Shown: piece by piece, positions 52,066 through 60,590 of the stretch
Layout: the number at the start of each line of letters is the position of its first letter
Position numbering within the stretch: the stretch's first letter is position 1
The notes under the pieces: model-generated
The model's input: only the letters and a program-made list of their open reading frames with translations
Databases searched by the model: none
What the model was told of the DNA's origin: nothing
DNA from: Verrucomicrobiia bacterium
GTDB taxonomy: Bacteria; Verrucomicrobiota; Verrucomicrobiia; Opitutales; Cerasicoccaceae
Direction: 5' to 3'
Assembly: GCA_030432235.1 (NCBI GenBank)
Contig: JAUIHT010000001.1
Span: 248,001-312,000 of the forward strand
Length of the DNA: 64,000 bases
Made by a program: the position numbers and the translations under genes

Positions 52066-53349
52066 TTATGGTTCCTGCTCGTTTTCCTTCTCCGGCGGCC
52101 AGCCCGACTTCAAATGCAGGTTGCGTTGGGGGAAGGGGATTTCGATGCCTTCGTCTTTAAAGCGGTCCCAGATTTCGAGGAGGACGGCGCTGCGGATGTT
52201 GGCCACGCCCTGGTTGGGGTCGCGAATCCAGAAGCGTAATTCCAAGTCCACCGAGCTGTCGCCGAAGCCTTTGAGCAGGCAGACGGGTGCGGGGTCTTTC
52301 AGGACGCGTGATTGCTTGGCGGCGGCTGTCTGGCAAATCTCGATGACTTTGTGCGGGTCCTCTTTGTAGGAGACGCCGACCTGGGCCTTGATGCGAACGC
52401 GGTCGTGGCTGAAGGACCAGTTGATGACCTTTTGTGTGATAAGGTCCTCGTTGGGGATGAGGTGCTCGGTGCCGTCGCGGGTGATGACGGAGACGTAGCG
52501 CGCGCGCAGGCTGTTGATCCACCCGTAAGTGTCGGTATCGACCATTTCGATGACGTCGCCGGGCTTGATGGAGCGGTCCGAGAGCAGTATGAAGCCGCTG
52601 ATGAGGTTCGAGACGATTTTTTGCAGGCCGAAGCCGAGGCCGAGGGCAAAGGCGCCGCCGAAGACGGTCAGCGCGGAGAGGTTGACGCCGACGGAGGTCA
52701 GGCCGACGACGAGGGCGAAGATGATGAAGATGACGCGGATGATTTTCTCAATCAGCGCGCGGGTGGAGGGGTTGATGCGGTCGATGGTTTCGACGCGCCT
52801 CTCCAGGAACTGCGACAGGCCAAGGCCGATCCAGATGGCCACCGCCACCGAGGCCGCCACGGTGAAAAGCTTCCAGACCGAGAGGTTGGTGTCGCCGGCG
52901 GGGATGGGCAGTTGCAACTGATCGAGGAATTGGATCAGCGTGTCGTCCACCGTCAGGACAGGAAAGGCCGTGATGACGGTCAGCACGACCGCGGTGGACT
53001 CGGCCCAGAAGGCGTCGGGGATGAAAGAGGTGGCGACCCCGATTAGGCTCCACAGCACCATGAGGAAGGCGGCGACGCGTAGCGCCGGTACAGGGATGCC
53101 TGCCAGTTCTAAGCCCGCTGTCACCACGATGAGCGCGATGGCCAGCACGGGCAGAATGGCGTTGCGCGCGAACCAGATTTTGGGCGAGTACCGCTGGCTC
53201 GTCTCCAGCAGGTTCTTGATTTTTGTTTCGTCCGGCTTGACGATAAAGCGCAAGATACCCCAGAGCGCCGCGACGATGAGCACCTGCCAGAAATTCTCCG
53301 GGCGGGACGCCTCGACGGTAGGGCAGAGCCACTGCAGTACGTTCGTCAT
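52066..53349 (-). CDS. MscS-family mechanosensitive channel
   Basis: A 427-residue inner-membrane protein with five or so hydrophobic segments. The pore-helix and beta-domain signature of MscS follows at about 225-270: LTVFGGAFALGLGFGLQKIVSNLISGFILLSDRSIKPGD. Next comes WINSLRARYVSVITRDGTEHLIPNEDLI, the middle-beta domain, and a C-terminal alpha/beta domain. It is expected to release solutes on hypo-osmotic shock. The N-terminal extra helices make it longer than E. coli MscS. Confidence 0.92.
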   Translation of the reverse strand: MTNVLQWLCPTVEASRPENFWQVLIVAALWGILRFIVKPDETKIKNLLETSQRYSPKIWFARNAILPVLAIALIVVTAGLELAGIPVPALRVAAFLMVLWSLIGVATSFIPDAFWAESTAVVLTVITAFPVLTVDDTLIQFLDQLQLPIPAGDTNLSVWKLFTVAASVAVAIWIGLGLSQFLERRVETIDRINPSTRALIEKIIRVIFIIFALVVGLTSVGVNLSALTVFGGAFALGLGFGLQKIVSNLISGFILLSDRSIKPGDVIEMVDTDTYGWINSLRARYVSVITRDGTEHLIPNEDLITQKVINWSFSHDRVRIKAQVGVSYKEDPHKVIEICQTAAAKQSRVLKDPAPVCLLKGFGDSSVDLELRFWIRDPNQGVANIRSAVLLEIWDRFKDEGIEIPFPQRNLHLKSGWPPEKENEQEP

Positions 53350-53409
53350 CGGTTGGTTACGAAAGACAGCCTATTCTATGAACGCGGGCCTGTAAAGTCC
53401 AGGCGGCGG

Positions 53410-55089
53410 TTACTTCTTCTGTTGCTCCTTGGCCTTCTTCTCTTCCTCGCGGGCGCGGTCCTGGGCTTCAAATTCGGCCTGCTGGGCGCTCCATTCGGCC
53501 AGTTCTCCGGTCTTGCGCAAGGTACGTGCCCAGCTAATGGCGGTGGGCAGGTAGGCGCGCCGGGCGGCATCCGGGATGGCGGACCGCATCAGGGATTGCA
53601 TCAGCTCAAAGGCGTCCTCGCGGGCCATCAGGTCCCACAAGAGGTTGGCGGACAGATAGGCCAGGCCTTGCTCATTGGCACCGAAGATCGGTGGCAGCCG
53701 GCTGGCGAACGCCAGCGATTTCACGGCCTCATCGACGTGCCCCTGCTGCTGGTTGAGCAAGGCCAACTCGTATCCGAGGGCCAGGCCGGGTGCTTTATTA
53801 AATTCCTTTTCGCCGTAGGCGATCGCGGGGGTGAGGCCGAGGCTTTCCTTGAGGCGTTCGATTTCCCGCAGGACGGTATACTGGGCGAGGTCGTCCGGCT
53901 TGGCGGATTTCTTCATCATTTCCAACTGCGCTTCCTCGCTCACGGTGAAGGGCTGGTAGAGCGGGTCGCCGATGAAGACGGCCATCCAGGACAAGGCGGG
54001 GAGGGAATAGTAGGCGGCTTCCCCCGCGCTCATCCCGGCGAGCAGCGCCTTGACGAAGGCGTGGGGATGGTGAGTCAGCTCCAGGTAAGGCTCGTAGACA
54101 TTCCCGACGGTGGCGGTGATGCCGCGTTGCACCAGCGGGCCGGACCAGCGGTAGTTATTTCGCCGCAGGGAGTTGGCCGAGTAACTGTGCAGGTGCCAGC
54201 CCAGTGCGCCGGGAGGAAACCGGAAGTCGCGCTCACGGGGCGGGCCGGTGACGTTTACTTTCCACCAGCCGAAGTAAAAGGCCGGAGCGTCGAAGCGCTC
54301 GGTGAAGTCGATGGCCGCCGGCACACGATTCCAGGTGACGGGAAAGTCCTGCCCCTCGAGTAGCTCGCCGGCTTCCTGCATCCAGTCGTTGCCTTTTTTG
54401 TGTGGCCCGCCGAGGTCGATGTAGGCGCGCCCGCGCAGTCCTTTTTCTTCGGCTTCGATGGCGTGGTCGACCAGAGCCATGGTGGCGGCCACCGAGGGTC
54501 CGTCCAGCCGCGCAACCTTGATGACCTGTTGGAGTATCATGGAAGGGGGGCGCAGTTGCCCGAAGAGCGGGTTGGGTACGAAGCTGACGGTCGGGGTGTT
54601 GGGAGCAGCGAGCAGAGCGAGCTCGCCATCGGTCGAGCCTTGGTTGACCAGGAACTGCTTCTGGGGTGGCTTGGCCGGGGCGCGGTCCACCCGTGGCTGG
54701 TCGTTTTTGATGCGCAGCGGCATGCGACACAGCACGAGGAAGTCCAGGCGTCCGCCCAACGTGACCAGCTTTCGGCGGCCCTCAAAGTCATAGCTGTCGC
54801 CGAGGGAGCCCTCTATCCAGCCGTCGGCGTGGAGCTTCTCGCGCAAGGGGTTGAACATGGTTTCGAGGAACTCCTCCCAGGTAATATCTTCTCCGGTAGT
54901 GGTTTCCAACAGGATGAGGTTCTTTTCCGGAATGGCCCGTTTCTCCATGTAGTGCCGGGCGATGGTCATCGAATGCTCGTCCGCCTGGTTGGCCACCACG
55001 ACGATGCGATCCGGGGAGAGCGCCCAGGCTTTTCCGGTCAGGAAGAATACGGCGACCAGAAGGAGCGGGCAGCGAAAAGTGTTCAACAT
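53410..55089 (-). CDS. TIGR03790-family secreted protein
   Basis: A 559-residue exported protein with signal peptide MLNTFRCPLLLVAVFFLTGKAWA. Blocks ALSPDRIVVVANQADEHSMTIARHYMEKRAIPEKNL, LVTLGGRLDFLVLCRMPLRI and AGEAAYYSLPALSWMAVFIGDPLYQPF are characteristic of TIGR03790. This family of unknown function often occurs in PEP-CTERM/exosortase genomes. The C-terminus after about 440 is helical and ends in a charged coiled-coil-like tail (EEEKKAKEQQ). The ATG at 55089 matches the signal peptide; the open frame continues to 55161. Confidence 0.85.
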   Translation of the reverse strand: MLNTFRCPLLLVAVFFLTGKAWALSPDRIVVVANQADEHSMTIARHYMEKRAIPEKNLILLETTTGEDITWEEFLETMFNPLREKLHADGWIEGSLGDSYDFEGRRKLVTLGGRLDFLVLCRMPLRIKNDQPRVDRAPAKPPQKQFLVNQGSTDGELALLAAPNTPTVSFVPNPLFGQLRPPSMILQQVIKVARLDGPSVAATMALVDHAIEAEEKGLRGRAYIDLGGPHKKGNDWMQEAGELLEGQDFPVTWNRVPAAIDFTERFDAPAFYFGWWKVNVTGPPRERDFRFPPGALGWHLHSYSANSLRRNNYRWSGPLVQRGITATVGNVYEPYLELTHHPHAFVKALLAGMSAGEAAYYSLPALSWMAVFIGDPLYQPFTVSEEAQLEMMKKSAKPDDLAQYTVLREIERLKESLGLTPAIAYGEKEFNKAPGLALGYELALLNQQQGHVDEAVKSLAFASRLPPIFGANEQGLAYLSANLLWDLMAREDAFELMQSLMRSAIPDAARRAYLPTAISWARTLRKTGELAEWSAQQAEFEAQDRAREEEKKAKEQQKK

Positions 55090-55239
55090 GGGTTTGTTTC
55101 TAGGGACCCTCCGGGGCAGGGCCAAGGATGAATTCCCCGGGTGTGTGAGCGGGCTTGCCACAATGTCGCCGAAACGTTACACAAGAATGCGATTTGGGCT
55201 TTGGCATTTGTATTGGCACGCCTAGCCTCCACTACAGCT

Positions 55240-57375
55240 ATGTCCGCGGAGTCATTCAGTGAACCGCCTAAGCCTGCCGGGGCAGAAGAACTGGCAGGGC
55301 TGGTGGGGCATCGTCTCGCGGTCACGGGCAACACCATCCTGGCGGATGTGCAGAAGGCTTTCCATGAGCACACTTTCAAGTTCATGGCCATCGTCGAGAA
55401 TAGTCGCGTGACCGGGATGTGCTCGCGGGAGAAAGTCGGTGACCTGCTCGGCTCACAGTTCGGCTACTCGATTTACGCTAAAAAGCTCATTCGCGATTAC
55501 GCCGTGGCCCAGCCGGAGATCATTGCCTCGGGCACGCCCCTGCGCGAAGTCATGGCCAAGGTTTTTTCGCGGCCCAGCGAGCGCTTTTATCAGGACGTTA
55601 TTCTGGTCGGAGAAAAGTACGAGCTGATGGGCCTCATCCCGGTGGACAATCTCGTGCGACTGCAGAACCACATGCTGTCGGATAAAATCGGTGCGCTGGA
55701 AGAAAGCGAACACCGTCTTATCCGCCAGAAGGCTGAGCTGGGCGAGCTGGCGGCCAAGCTCGAGCTGGCCAATGCCGAGTTGGAGTCCGCCCGAGACACC
55801 GCGGTGGAGGGCACCAAGCTCAAGTCGCAGTTCCTGGCTAACATGAGCCACGAAATCCGCACGCCCATGAACGGCGTCATCGGCATGATCAGCCTGCTGG
55901 TGGAGACGGAGCTGGACGAGGAGCAGAAGCAGTACTGCACCACTATCCGCAAGAGCGCGGAGGCCTTGCTCGGGCTCATCAACGATATTCTGGACTTTTC
56001 CAAAATCGAGGCCGGTCGCCTGGACGTCAGCGTGGAGGAGACGCCTATCCGGGAGCTGGTCGAGGAGTGCGTTTCCCTGCTGGCGGAAGGCGCTTCGCAG
56101 AAGAAGGTCGAGCTTATCCTCGACATCGATCCGGCGGTACCGGAATGGGTGGAGGTCGACCCCTTGCGCTACCGCCAAGTGCTCAATAACCTGGTCGGCA
56201 ACGCGCTCAAGTTCACCGAGCAGGGGGAAGTCATCGTGCGCCTGCGCGTCTCACGCGAGCCGGGCAAGGGCTACTTCATGCAAACCGAGGTGCAGGACAG
56301 TGGCATCGGCATCCCGTCCGACCAGCAGAAAAAGCTCTTCGAGCCTTTCGTACAGGGGGACGGCTCGACCAGCCGGCGCTATGGTGGCACCGGGCTCGGT
56401 CTGGCTATTTCCCGTCGCCTGTCCAAGCTCATGGAGGGCGATCTCAATTGTGCCAGCGAGCCGGGCGAGGGGTCGACCTTCTGGCTGACCCTGCCGCTGG
56501 AGAGCATATCCACGCCGGACCCCGTCAAGGCCGTGCGTCCGCTTCCCGATGGCTTGCGTGCCCTGGTGGTGGACGATCACTCCATCGCCGCCGATACGCT
56601 TTGCCGCCAAATCGCGCTGCATGGCATCACCTGCCTCACGGCGCCGGACGCGCGGCAAGCCATGCGAATCCTGCGCGAGGCCTATGCCTCCCTTGAGCCC
56701 ATCCATTACCTCTTCGTGGACGCGGATCTGCCGGACTCCGCCGGGCAGGAGCTGTGCCGCCGTATTGCCGAGGATGCCGATCTCGAGGCCACCGGTGTCG
56801 TGCTGATGACGCCCATTGGCCGGAACCTGAGCGCGTCCGAGCGGAACTTCTCCTGTGTGCGTCGCGTGCTGCTCAAGCCCGTCGGCCCCAATAACCTCCT
56901 TGAGGCCCTGCATCGCGCTCAACCCAAGGAGACGACTGCGAAGCCGGAAGTGGTCGCCACCTTGCCGCCTTTCCTGCCCGAGCAAAAGCCCATGCGCATC
57001 CTGCTGGCCGAGGACAGCGCGACCAACCAGGAGGTTGCCATCCGGCTGCTTGAGCGCCTCGGCCACACGGTTTACCTTGCTGAAAACGGCACCCAGGTCC
57101 TGGACATTCTTCGCACCGAGCCGCTCGACTGTGTGCTGATGGACTGCCAGATGCCGCACATGGACGGCTACGAAGCCACGCGGGCCATTCGCCAGGGCTT
57201 CCACGGTATCCAGTGCCGCGAGATTCCCATCGTCGCCATGACCGCCCACGCTATGCAGGGCGACCGCCAGAAGTGCCTTCAGGCCGGCATGGACGATTAC
57301 CTGAGCAAGCCCGTCACCCTTGAGCGCCTCGCGCAGGTCCTCCACCGCGTTGCCGAAAAGGCCTCGGTGGAGTGA
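55240..57375 (+). CDS. Hybrid sensor histidine kinase with two receiver domains
   Basis: A 711-residue signalling protein. An N-terminal CBS-like pair (about 15-145) is followed by a coiled coil (about 150-195). The dimerisation/phosphoacceptor domain has SHEIRTPMNG (His204), then a HATPase domain (NLVGNALKF, DSGIGIP, GGTGLGLAISRRL). A first receiver domain is degenerate (VVDDHS, FVDADLPDS), and a second has LLAEDSATNQ, MDCQMPHMDGYEATR and a conserved Lys in DYLSKPV. No membrane helix is seen, so it is probably cytosolic. ATG 55240 avoids the overlap with the divergent TIGR03790 gene; an upstream in-frame ATG exists at 55141. Confidence 0.9.
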   Translation: MSAESFSEPPKPAGAEELAGLVGHRLAVTGNTILADVQKAFHEHTFKFMAIVENSRVTGMCSREKVGDLLGSQFGYSIYAKKLIRDYAVAQPEIIASGTPLREVMAKVFSRPSERFYQDVILVGEKYELMGLIPVDNLVRLQNHMLSDKIGALEESEHRLIRQKAELGELAAKLELANAELESARDTAVEGTKLKSQFLANMSHEIRTPMNGVIGMISLLVETELDEEQKQYCTTIRKSAEALLGLINDILDFSKIEAGRLDVSVEETPIRELVEECVSLLAEGASQKKVELILDIDPAVPEWVEVDPLRYRQVLNNLVGNALKFTEQGEVIVRLRVSREPGKGYFMQTEVQDSGIGIPSDQQKKLFEPFVQGDGSTSRRYGGTGLGLAISRRLSKLMEGDLNCASEPGEGSTFWLTLPLESISTPDPVKAVRPLPDGLRALVVDDHSIAADTLCRQIALHGITCLTAPDARQAMRILREAYASLEPIHYLFVDADLPDSAGQELCRRIAEDADLEATGVVLMTPIGRNLSASERNFSCVRRVLLKPVGPNNLLEALHRAQPKETTAKPEVVATLPPFLPEQKPMRILLAEDSATNQEVAIRLLERLGHTVYLAENGTQVLDILRTEPLDCVLMDCQMPHMDGYEATRAIRQGFHGIQCREIPIVAMTAHAMQGDRQKCLQAGMDDYLSKPVTLERLAQVLHRVAEKASVE

Positions 57376-57381
57376 GGAGGC

Positions 57382-57822
57382 TTATGATTTATCCTCCAGC
57401 GCTTGGCGGATGATGTCGGGCTTGTTGGTGGTGATGCTGTCGGCCCCGCGCCGGGCCATTTCCTGAGCCCAGGCGGGCTCGTCGACGGTCCAGACATGGA
57501 AGCTGAAGCCCGTCTTCTTGACGCGCTCGCCGAAATCCAACGCCATGAGCGGGTCGGCTTTGACACTGATGCTGTCGCATTGAATCGCCTGTGCCCAAGT
57601 CAGTATGTCGTTGAGGGAAGGCTTGAAGCTTCCGTCCCATTGGCGCTTGGGGGAAACGAGCAGGGCGGTTTCCAGTCCTGGCTGCGCTTGCTCGATAGCG
57701 CGTATAACGGACGGCTCGAACGAGATGACCATGATCTGTCTGTTGGAGAGTCCGCTATCGCGTATCGCCTGGAGCAGGCTTTCTGTTGTCCAGTCATCAC
57801 CCTTCAGCTCAATATAGATTTT
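57382..57822 (-). pseudogene. Glycerophosphodiester phosphodiesterase, 3' fragment
   Basis: The C-terminal half of a GDPD-family protein: continues IELKGDDWTTES, VISFEPSVIRAIEQAQP, SISVKADPLMA, VWTVDEPAWAQEMARRGADSITTNKPDIIRQAL. The last is the classic GDPD C-terminus. The gene is cut by the IS1595-type element. Joining 57814 to 60210 (removing the element and one target duplication) restores a continuous 269-residue protein. An internal ATG at 57732 might allow a fragment to be made, but without the N-terminal catalytic His it should be inactive. Confidence 0.92.
57815..57822. repeat. 8-bp target-site duplication, left
   Basis: TAGATTTT, identical to 60210-60217 on the other side of the mobile element. 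Confidence 0.92.
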
Positions 57823-57845
57823 CGGAATTATATACTTTGCACACC
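57823..57845 (+). repeat. Left 23-bp terminal inverted repeat
   Basis: Begins CGGAATTATATACTTTGCAC and is the perfect reverse complement of 60187-60209. Confidence 0.95.
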
Positions 57846-57857
57846 CAGCCTTGCGGC

Positions 57858-58019
57858 TTAGTTAGTCCGCTTCTTAACCTTCCTTGCGGGCTTGCCCTTA
57901 GCCTCTTTCTTAGGCGGCGGCGTTGCCAGCATGGCCTTTAGGGTCTTTTCGAACTTGGCAAAGCCTTCTTCGGTCGTCTTTCTGTCCAATCTAGGATCGG
58001 TATCTCGTTCTCGCTGCAC
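57858..58019 (-). CDS. Possible small basic protein in the element
   Basis: A 53-residue open frame from GTG 58019: it begins MQRERDTDPRLDRKTTEEG, continues FAKFEKTLKAMLATPPPKKE, and ends in a Lys/Arg-rich tail. It overlaps the 3' end of the PIN-like gene by 82 bp in another frame and stops 12 bp inside the left inverted repeat. The FxKFEKTLKAML core looks protein-like and is reminiscent of small proteins encoded beside PIN-like toxins, but there is no clear ribosome-binding site. Confidence 0.4.
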   Translation of the reverse strand: MQRERDTDPRLDRKTTEEGFAKFEKTLKAMLATPPPKKEAKGKPARKVKKRTN

Positions 58020-58528
58020 CATGTGAAAAGTGGTTGATTATTAAACGTAATTATAGGATGTGTGGCATGTTTTTTGAAAGCTCGATAACCTAGGCTTGTT
58101 TTACTCCCCTTTGGCAAACTTGGTAGCATTCTAATTTGAGGCCATGACACCAAAATAGCCTCTTTCATGCTCTGCTGGCCTTCGTTGCTCATAGCAGCAC
58201 ACAAGGCCATATGTGTAATTTGATGCTTCTCGCATAACAATGGCAGCCGAGCCTTTTTGGGGTCGTACCCCCTGTCCTTGGTTAAGACAATCCAATCCGC
58301 ATCCTTCTTTGCTAGTTCCGGTATCCATTTTGAATCGTCTTCGTCGGCCTTAAAATACTCTGTCAAATGGGCCACCTTAAAATTCTCTTCACCTAAAAAA
58401 CTATCTGCAAATGCATCCCTGATGGCCCTTACGAAATAATCACTGTAACAGGCATCCAAAAATAGCCATAGCTTTAAATTATGCTGCCATTTGCAAGCTT
58501 TCACAATAATTACGGGATGCCGTAACAT
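57938..58528 (-). CDS. PIN-like (DUF5615/VapC45-type) putative toxin
   Basis: About 196 residues. The fold start LWLFLDACYSDYFVRAIRDAF has the first Asp. HLTEYFKADEDDSKWIPELAKKDADWIVLTKDRGYDP carries the remaining acids expected of a Mut7-C/PIN-like nuclease. It is encoded directly after the DUF433-type protein gene and overlaps its end, as in toxin-antitoxin pairs. The start is uncertain: ATG 58528 is given, while GTG 58501 (shorter) and ATG 58567 (longer) are alternatives. It is cargo of the mobile element. Confidence 0.72.
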   Translation of the reverse strand: MLRHPVIIVKACKWQHNLKLWLFLDACYSDYFVRAIRDAFADSFLGEENFKVAHLTEYFKADEDDSKWIPELAKKDADWIVLTKDRGYDPKKARLPLLCEKHQITHMALCAAMSNEGQQSMKEAILVSWPQIRMLPSLPKGSKTSLGYRAFKKHATHPIITFNNQPLFTWCSENEIPILDWTERRPKKALPSSKRP

Positions 58529-59189
58529 ATTGTGCGTCAACATTAAAATACTTGGATACCTGTTCATCGGAACCCTCAGCTACATAAGCATCATATAGCG
58601 TGGGGGCGCTAATTGGACAACCTTCAACAAACGGCTCTCCCATCATTCTTCTGGGATCTAAGATAATGCTTTTCCCGCAATACTGTATCGGATGACGGTA
58701 TCTGAGGGCCATTTTGGTGTCATGATCAAAATCAATCCATCGAATGTAGTTCAGTTCTTGGCCAAGGAGGGATTGTTGATGCATCTCTTTGCCAGTAGCC
58801 TGAACTGGATACTCAAAACCGTCGGGCTGAATATGAAGATTGCGACCATCATAGCCAACCCGGTTTAACATCGCCAAAGGATAGTCTATTTTGAAAATGT
58901 TCTTTGTATCGTTTATAGCTTTGCGAATTTTTTGAAGAGGAATGGCATACTGTATAAAATTGTCTCGGCTTCTCAATTCCTTGATGGCCAATGCCTCAAC
59001 AAAATCATAAAATGTCAGATAATCGCGATCATCTGTGATTAAGGGCTCTAAAACGGCATCGCTTTTGTAATCGCCATAAAACCAACGTTTAAGCTTGGAT
59101 AGACTTACATCCGCATAGCGAGCAGCGTCCTGCACGGAATATAGACCTGCGCAGGAATCCATTTGCTCGATTAGATTGGCTTTCTTCAT
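58479..59189 (-). CDS. DUF433-type antitoxin with MerR-like helix-turn-helix
   Basis: A 236-residue protein. The N-terminal helix-turn-helix (LYSVQDAARYADVSLSKLKRWFYG) is followed by a mid region. A C-terminal DUF433-like domain (IILDPRRMMGEPFVEGCPISAPTLYDAYVAEGSDEQVSKYFNVDAQYV) follows, a layout typical of antitoxins of PIN-like toxins. Its ATG overlaps the transposase TGA by 4 bases (ATGA), so it is translationally coupled to the transposase and may also regulate the element. Confidence 0.78.
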   Translation of the reverse strand: MKKANLIEQMDSCAGLYSVQDAARYADVSLSKLKRWFYGDYKSDAVLEPLITDDRDYLTFYDFVEALAIKELRSRDNFIQYAIPLQKIRKAINDTKNIFKIDYPLAMLNRVGYDGRNLHIQPDGFEYPVQATGKEMHQQSLLGQELNYIRWIDFDHDTKMALRYRHPIQYCGKSIILDPRRMMGEPFVEGCPISAPTLYDAYVAEGSDEQVSKYFNVDAQYVTASRNYCESLQMAA

Positions 59190-60142
59190 GCGGCGCTTTC
59201 GGACGAGTCCCGGTAGGTTAATCGCTTTCCGTTAATCATGGATAGGGCGGTGACCATGCGTTCACCATCACTAATGTCTCTGTGATTCCAGCGAAAGTCA
59301 AATTCAGAACAATATCTGTGAAGATGCTCTTTGGAAACTTTGTGGAAAGAGCCCACAATACCACGCTTCAAAAGCGCAAAATAGCTTTCTGCGGTATTGG
59401 TGTTTACGTCTCCAAGGGCATATTCACCAACGCTATGCCGCACGACCTTATGGCCGCCTTCAAAGTGTTTCCCGATTCCTTTATAGCTGGGAAATTCGTC
59501 AGTCATAATGGTGGCAGAGGCATCAACGTTCTCTTTGATTTCAGCCTTTAGGTTCTCGCCCGTCAACCATTTCATTGGCTTAGACCTAGCCTTACCCCCA
59601 CGCTCTACAAGGACGGTGACGGGGGTCTTTCGGGTGCCCCGTCCTCTGGGATGAGGGCGCGGATCGCCCTTGCGTGGCTTGCCGCCAACGTAGGTTTCAT
59701 CCACTTCAACTTTACCCTTTAGCAACTCAGCCAAGGGGCCCTCATCCATGGCATAACGGATGCGGTGACACATGAACCAAGCCGTCTTGTAGGTAATTCC
59801 AAGGCTACGGTGTATCTGATGGGCGGAAATCGCCTTTTTGGAGGAACAAATCATGTAAACAGCCATCAACCAAGTGCTGATGTCAACGTGGCTGGACTCG
59901 AAGATCGTTCCTTTGGTAACGGTGAACTGCTTCCGGCATTCCTTATTGCGGCATTTGCAGACGCCCTTTTGAGCTTTACGACCAGCCGTAGGCTTACGGT
60001 TAATCCTGTAGCCTTCATGCCCACAATGAGGGCACACGGGCTTACCGCCCGGCCAGCGTAGGCTTTCCAGATATTCGCGAGCCTTATCCTCATCGCTGAA
60101 CTTCCTAGCGAGGGTAATCAGGTTGATTTCTTCACCGTTCAT
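59186..60142 (-). CDS. IS1595-family (ISXO2-like) transposase
   Basis: A 318-residue transposase. The N-terminal zinc finger is CPHCGHEGY followed by CKCRNKECRKQF. The ISXO2-like catalytic domain has the first Asp in VEVDETYVGG, the second in IMTDEFPSYKG and the third motif in NTNTAESYFALLKRG, ending SEFDFRWNHR. It mobilises the surrounding element through the 23-bp ends. It appears intact. The ATG lies 45 bp inside the right inverted repeat. Confidence 0.95.
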   Translation of the reverse strand: MNGEEINLITLARKFSDEDKAREYLESLRWPGGKPVCPHCGHEGYRINRKPTAGRKAQKGVCKCRNKECRKQFTVTKGTIFESSHVDISTWLMAVYMICSSKKAISAHQIHRSLGITYKTAWFMCHRIRYAMDEGPLAELLKGKVEVDETYVGGKPRKGDPRPHPRGRGTRKTPVTVLVERGGKARSKPMKWLTGENLKAEIKENVDASATIMTDEFPSYKGIGKHFEGGHKVVRHSVGEYALGDVNTNTAESYFALLKRGIVGSFHKVSKEHLHRYCSEFDFRWNHRDISDGERMVTALSMINGKRLTYRDSSESAA

Positions 60143-60186
60143 GATCTTACGTTGTCTTAAAATGTAAGATCAGTCAAGAATTTTTT

Positions 60187-60209
60187 GGTGTGCAAAGTAT
60201 ATAATTCCG
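60187..60209 (-). repeat. Right 23-bp terminal inverted repeat
   Basis: Perfect reverse complement of 57823-57845. The sequence just beyond it is the second TAGATTTT copy (60210-60217). Confidence 0.95.
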
Positions 60210-60586
60210 TAGATTTTTTTGTTTTTGGGGACGATGGCCAGGACTTCTTCCAGGCTGGGCATGCGAACATTTTCGTAGCCTTTTTTGAAACGCCGGCTGA
60301 CATCCAGATTGCGGAGCGTTGCGAAGTCGGTTTCCGCGATGTTGTAGCTATCAAGCGCGACGTTCCTGGTATTCGAATCGTGAATGCAGACGATACGCTT
60401 GTCCTTGGTCATCTGGAAATCGCCCTCGATGGCGTCGGCGTTCATTTCCCAGGCGAGCTTGAAAGCCTCGAGGGTATTTTCGGGGGCGTAGCCGGAGGCT
60501 CCCCGGTGTGCGACAATCTGGACCTTCCCCTGGCAGAACGTACCTGTTACCAGGCAGAGCAAAAAGAGAATGCCTTTCCGGTACAT
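60210..60586 (-). pseudogene. Glycerophosphodiester phosphodiesterase, 5' fragment
   Basis: The N-terminal part of the GDPD protein: signal-like MYRKGILFLLCLVTGTFCQG, then IVAHRGASGYAPENTLEAF with the catalytic His and the Glu, and DGDF-equivalent EGDFQMTKDKRIVCIHD with the second His. The frame runs into the mobile element and stops at 60170 after a dozen foreign codons. Before insertion the protein would have been an exported or lipid-anchored GDPD (Cys at residue 18 could be lipidated). The first 8 bases are the target duplication. Confidence 0.92.
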
Positions 60587-60590
60587 GCCG

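Larger units (their letters stand above)
57823..60209 (-). mobile_element. IS1595-type insertion element with toxin-antitoxin cargo
   Basis: A 2387-bp element bounded by perfect 23-bp inverted repeats and 8-bp direct duplications, inserted in a GDPD gene. It encodes an ISXO2-like DDE transposase, a DUF433-type protein, a PIN-like protein and possibly a small basic protein, all on the minus strand with overlapping ends. This is about twice the size of a basic IS1595 element. All coding frames, the inverted repeats and the duplications are intact, pointing to a recent insertion. Confidence 0.93.
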
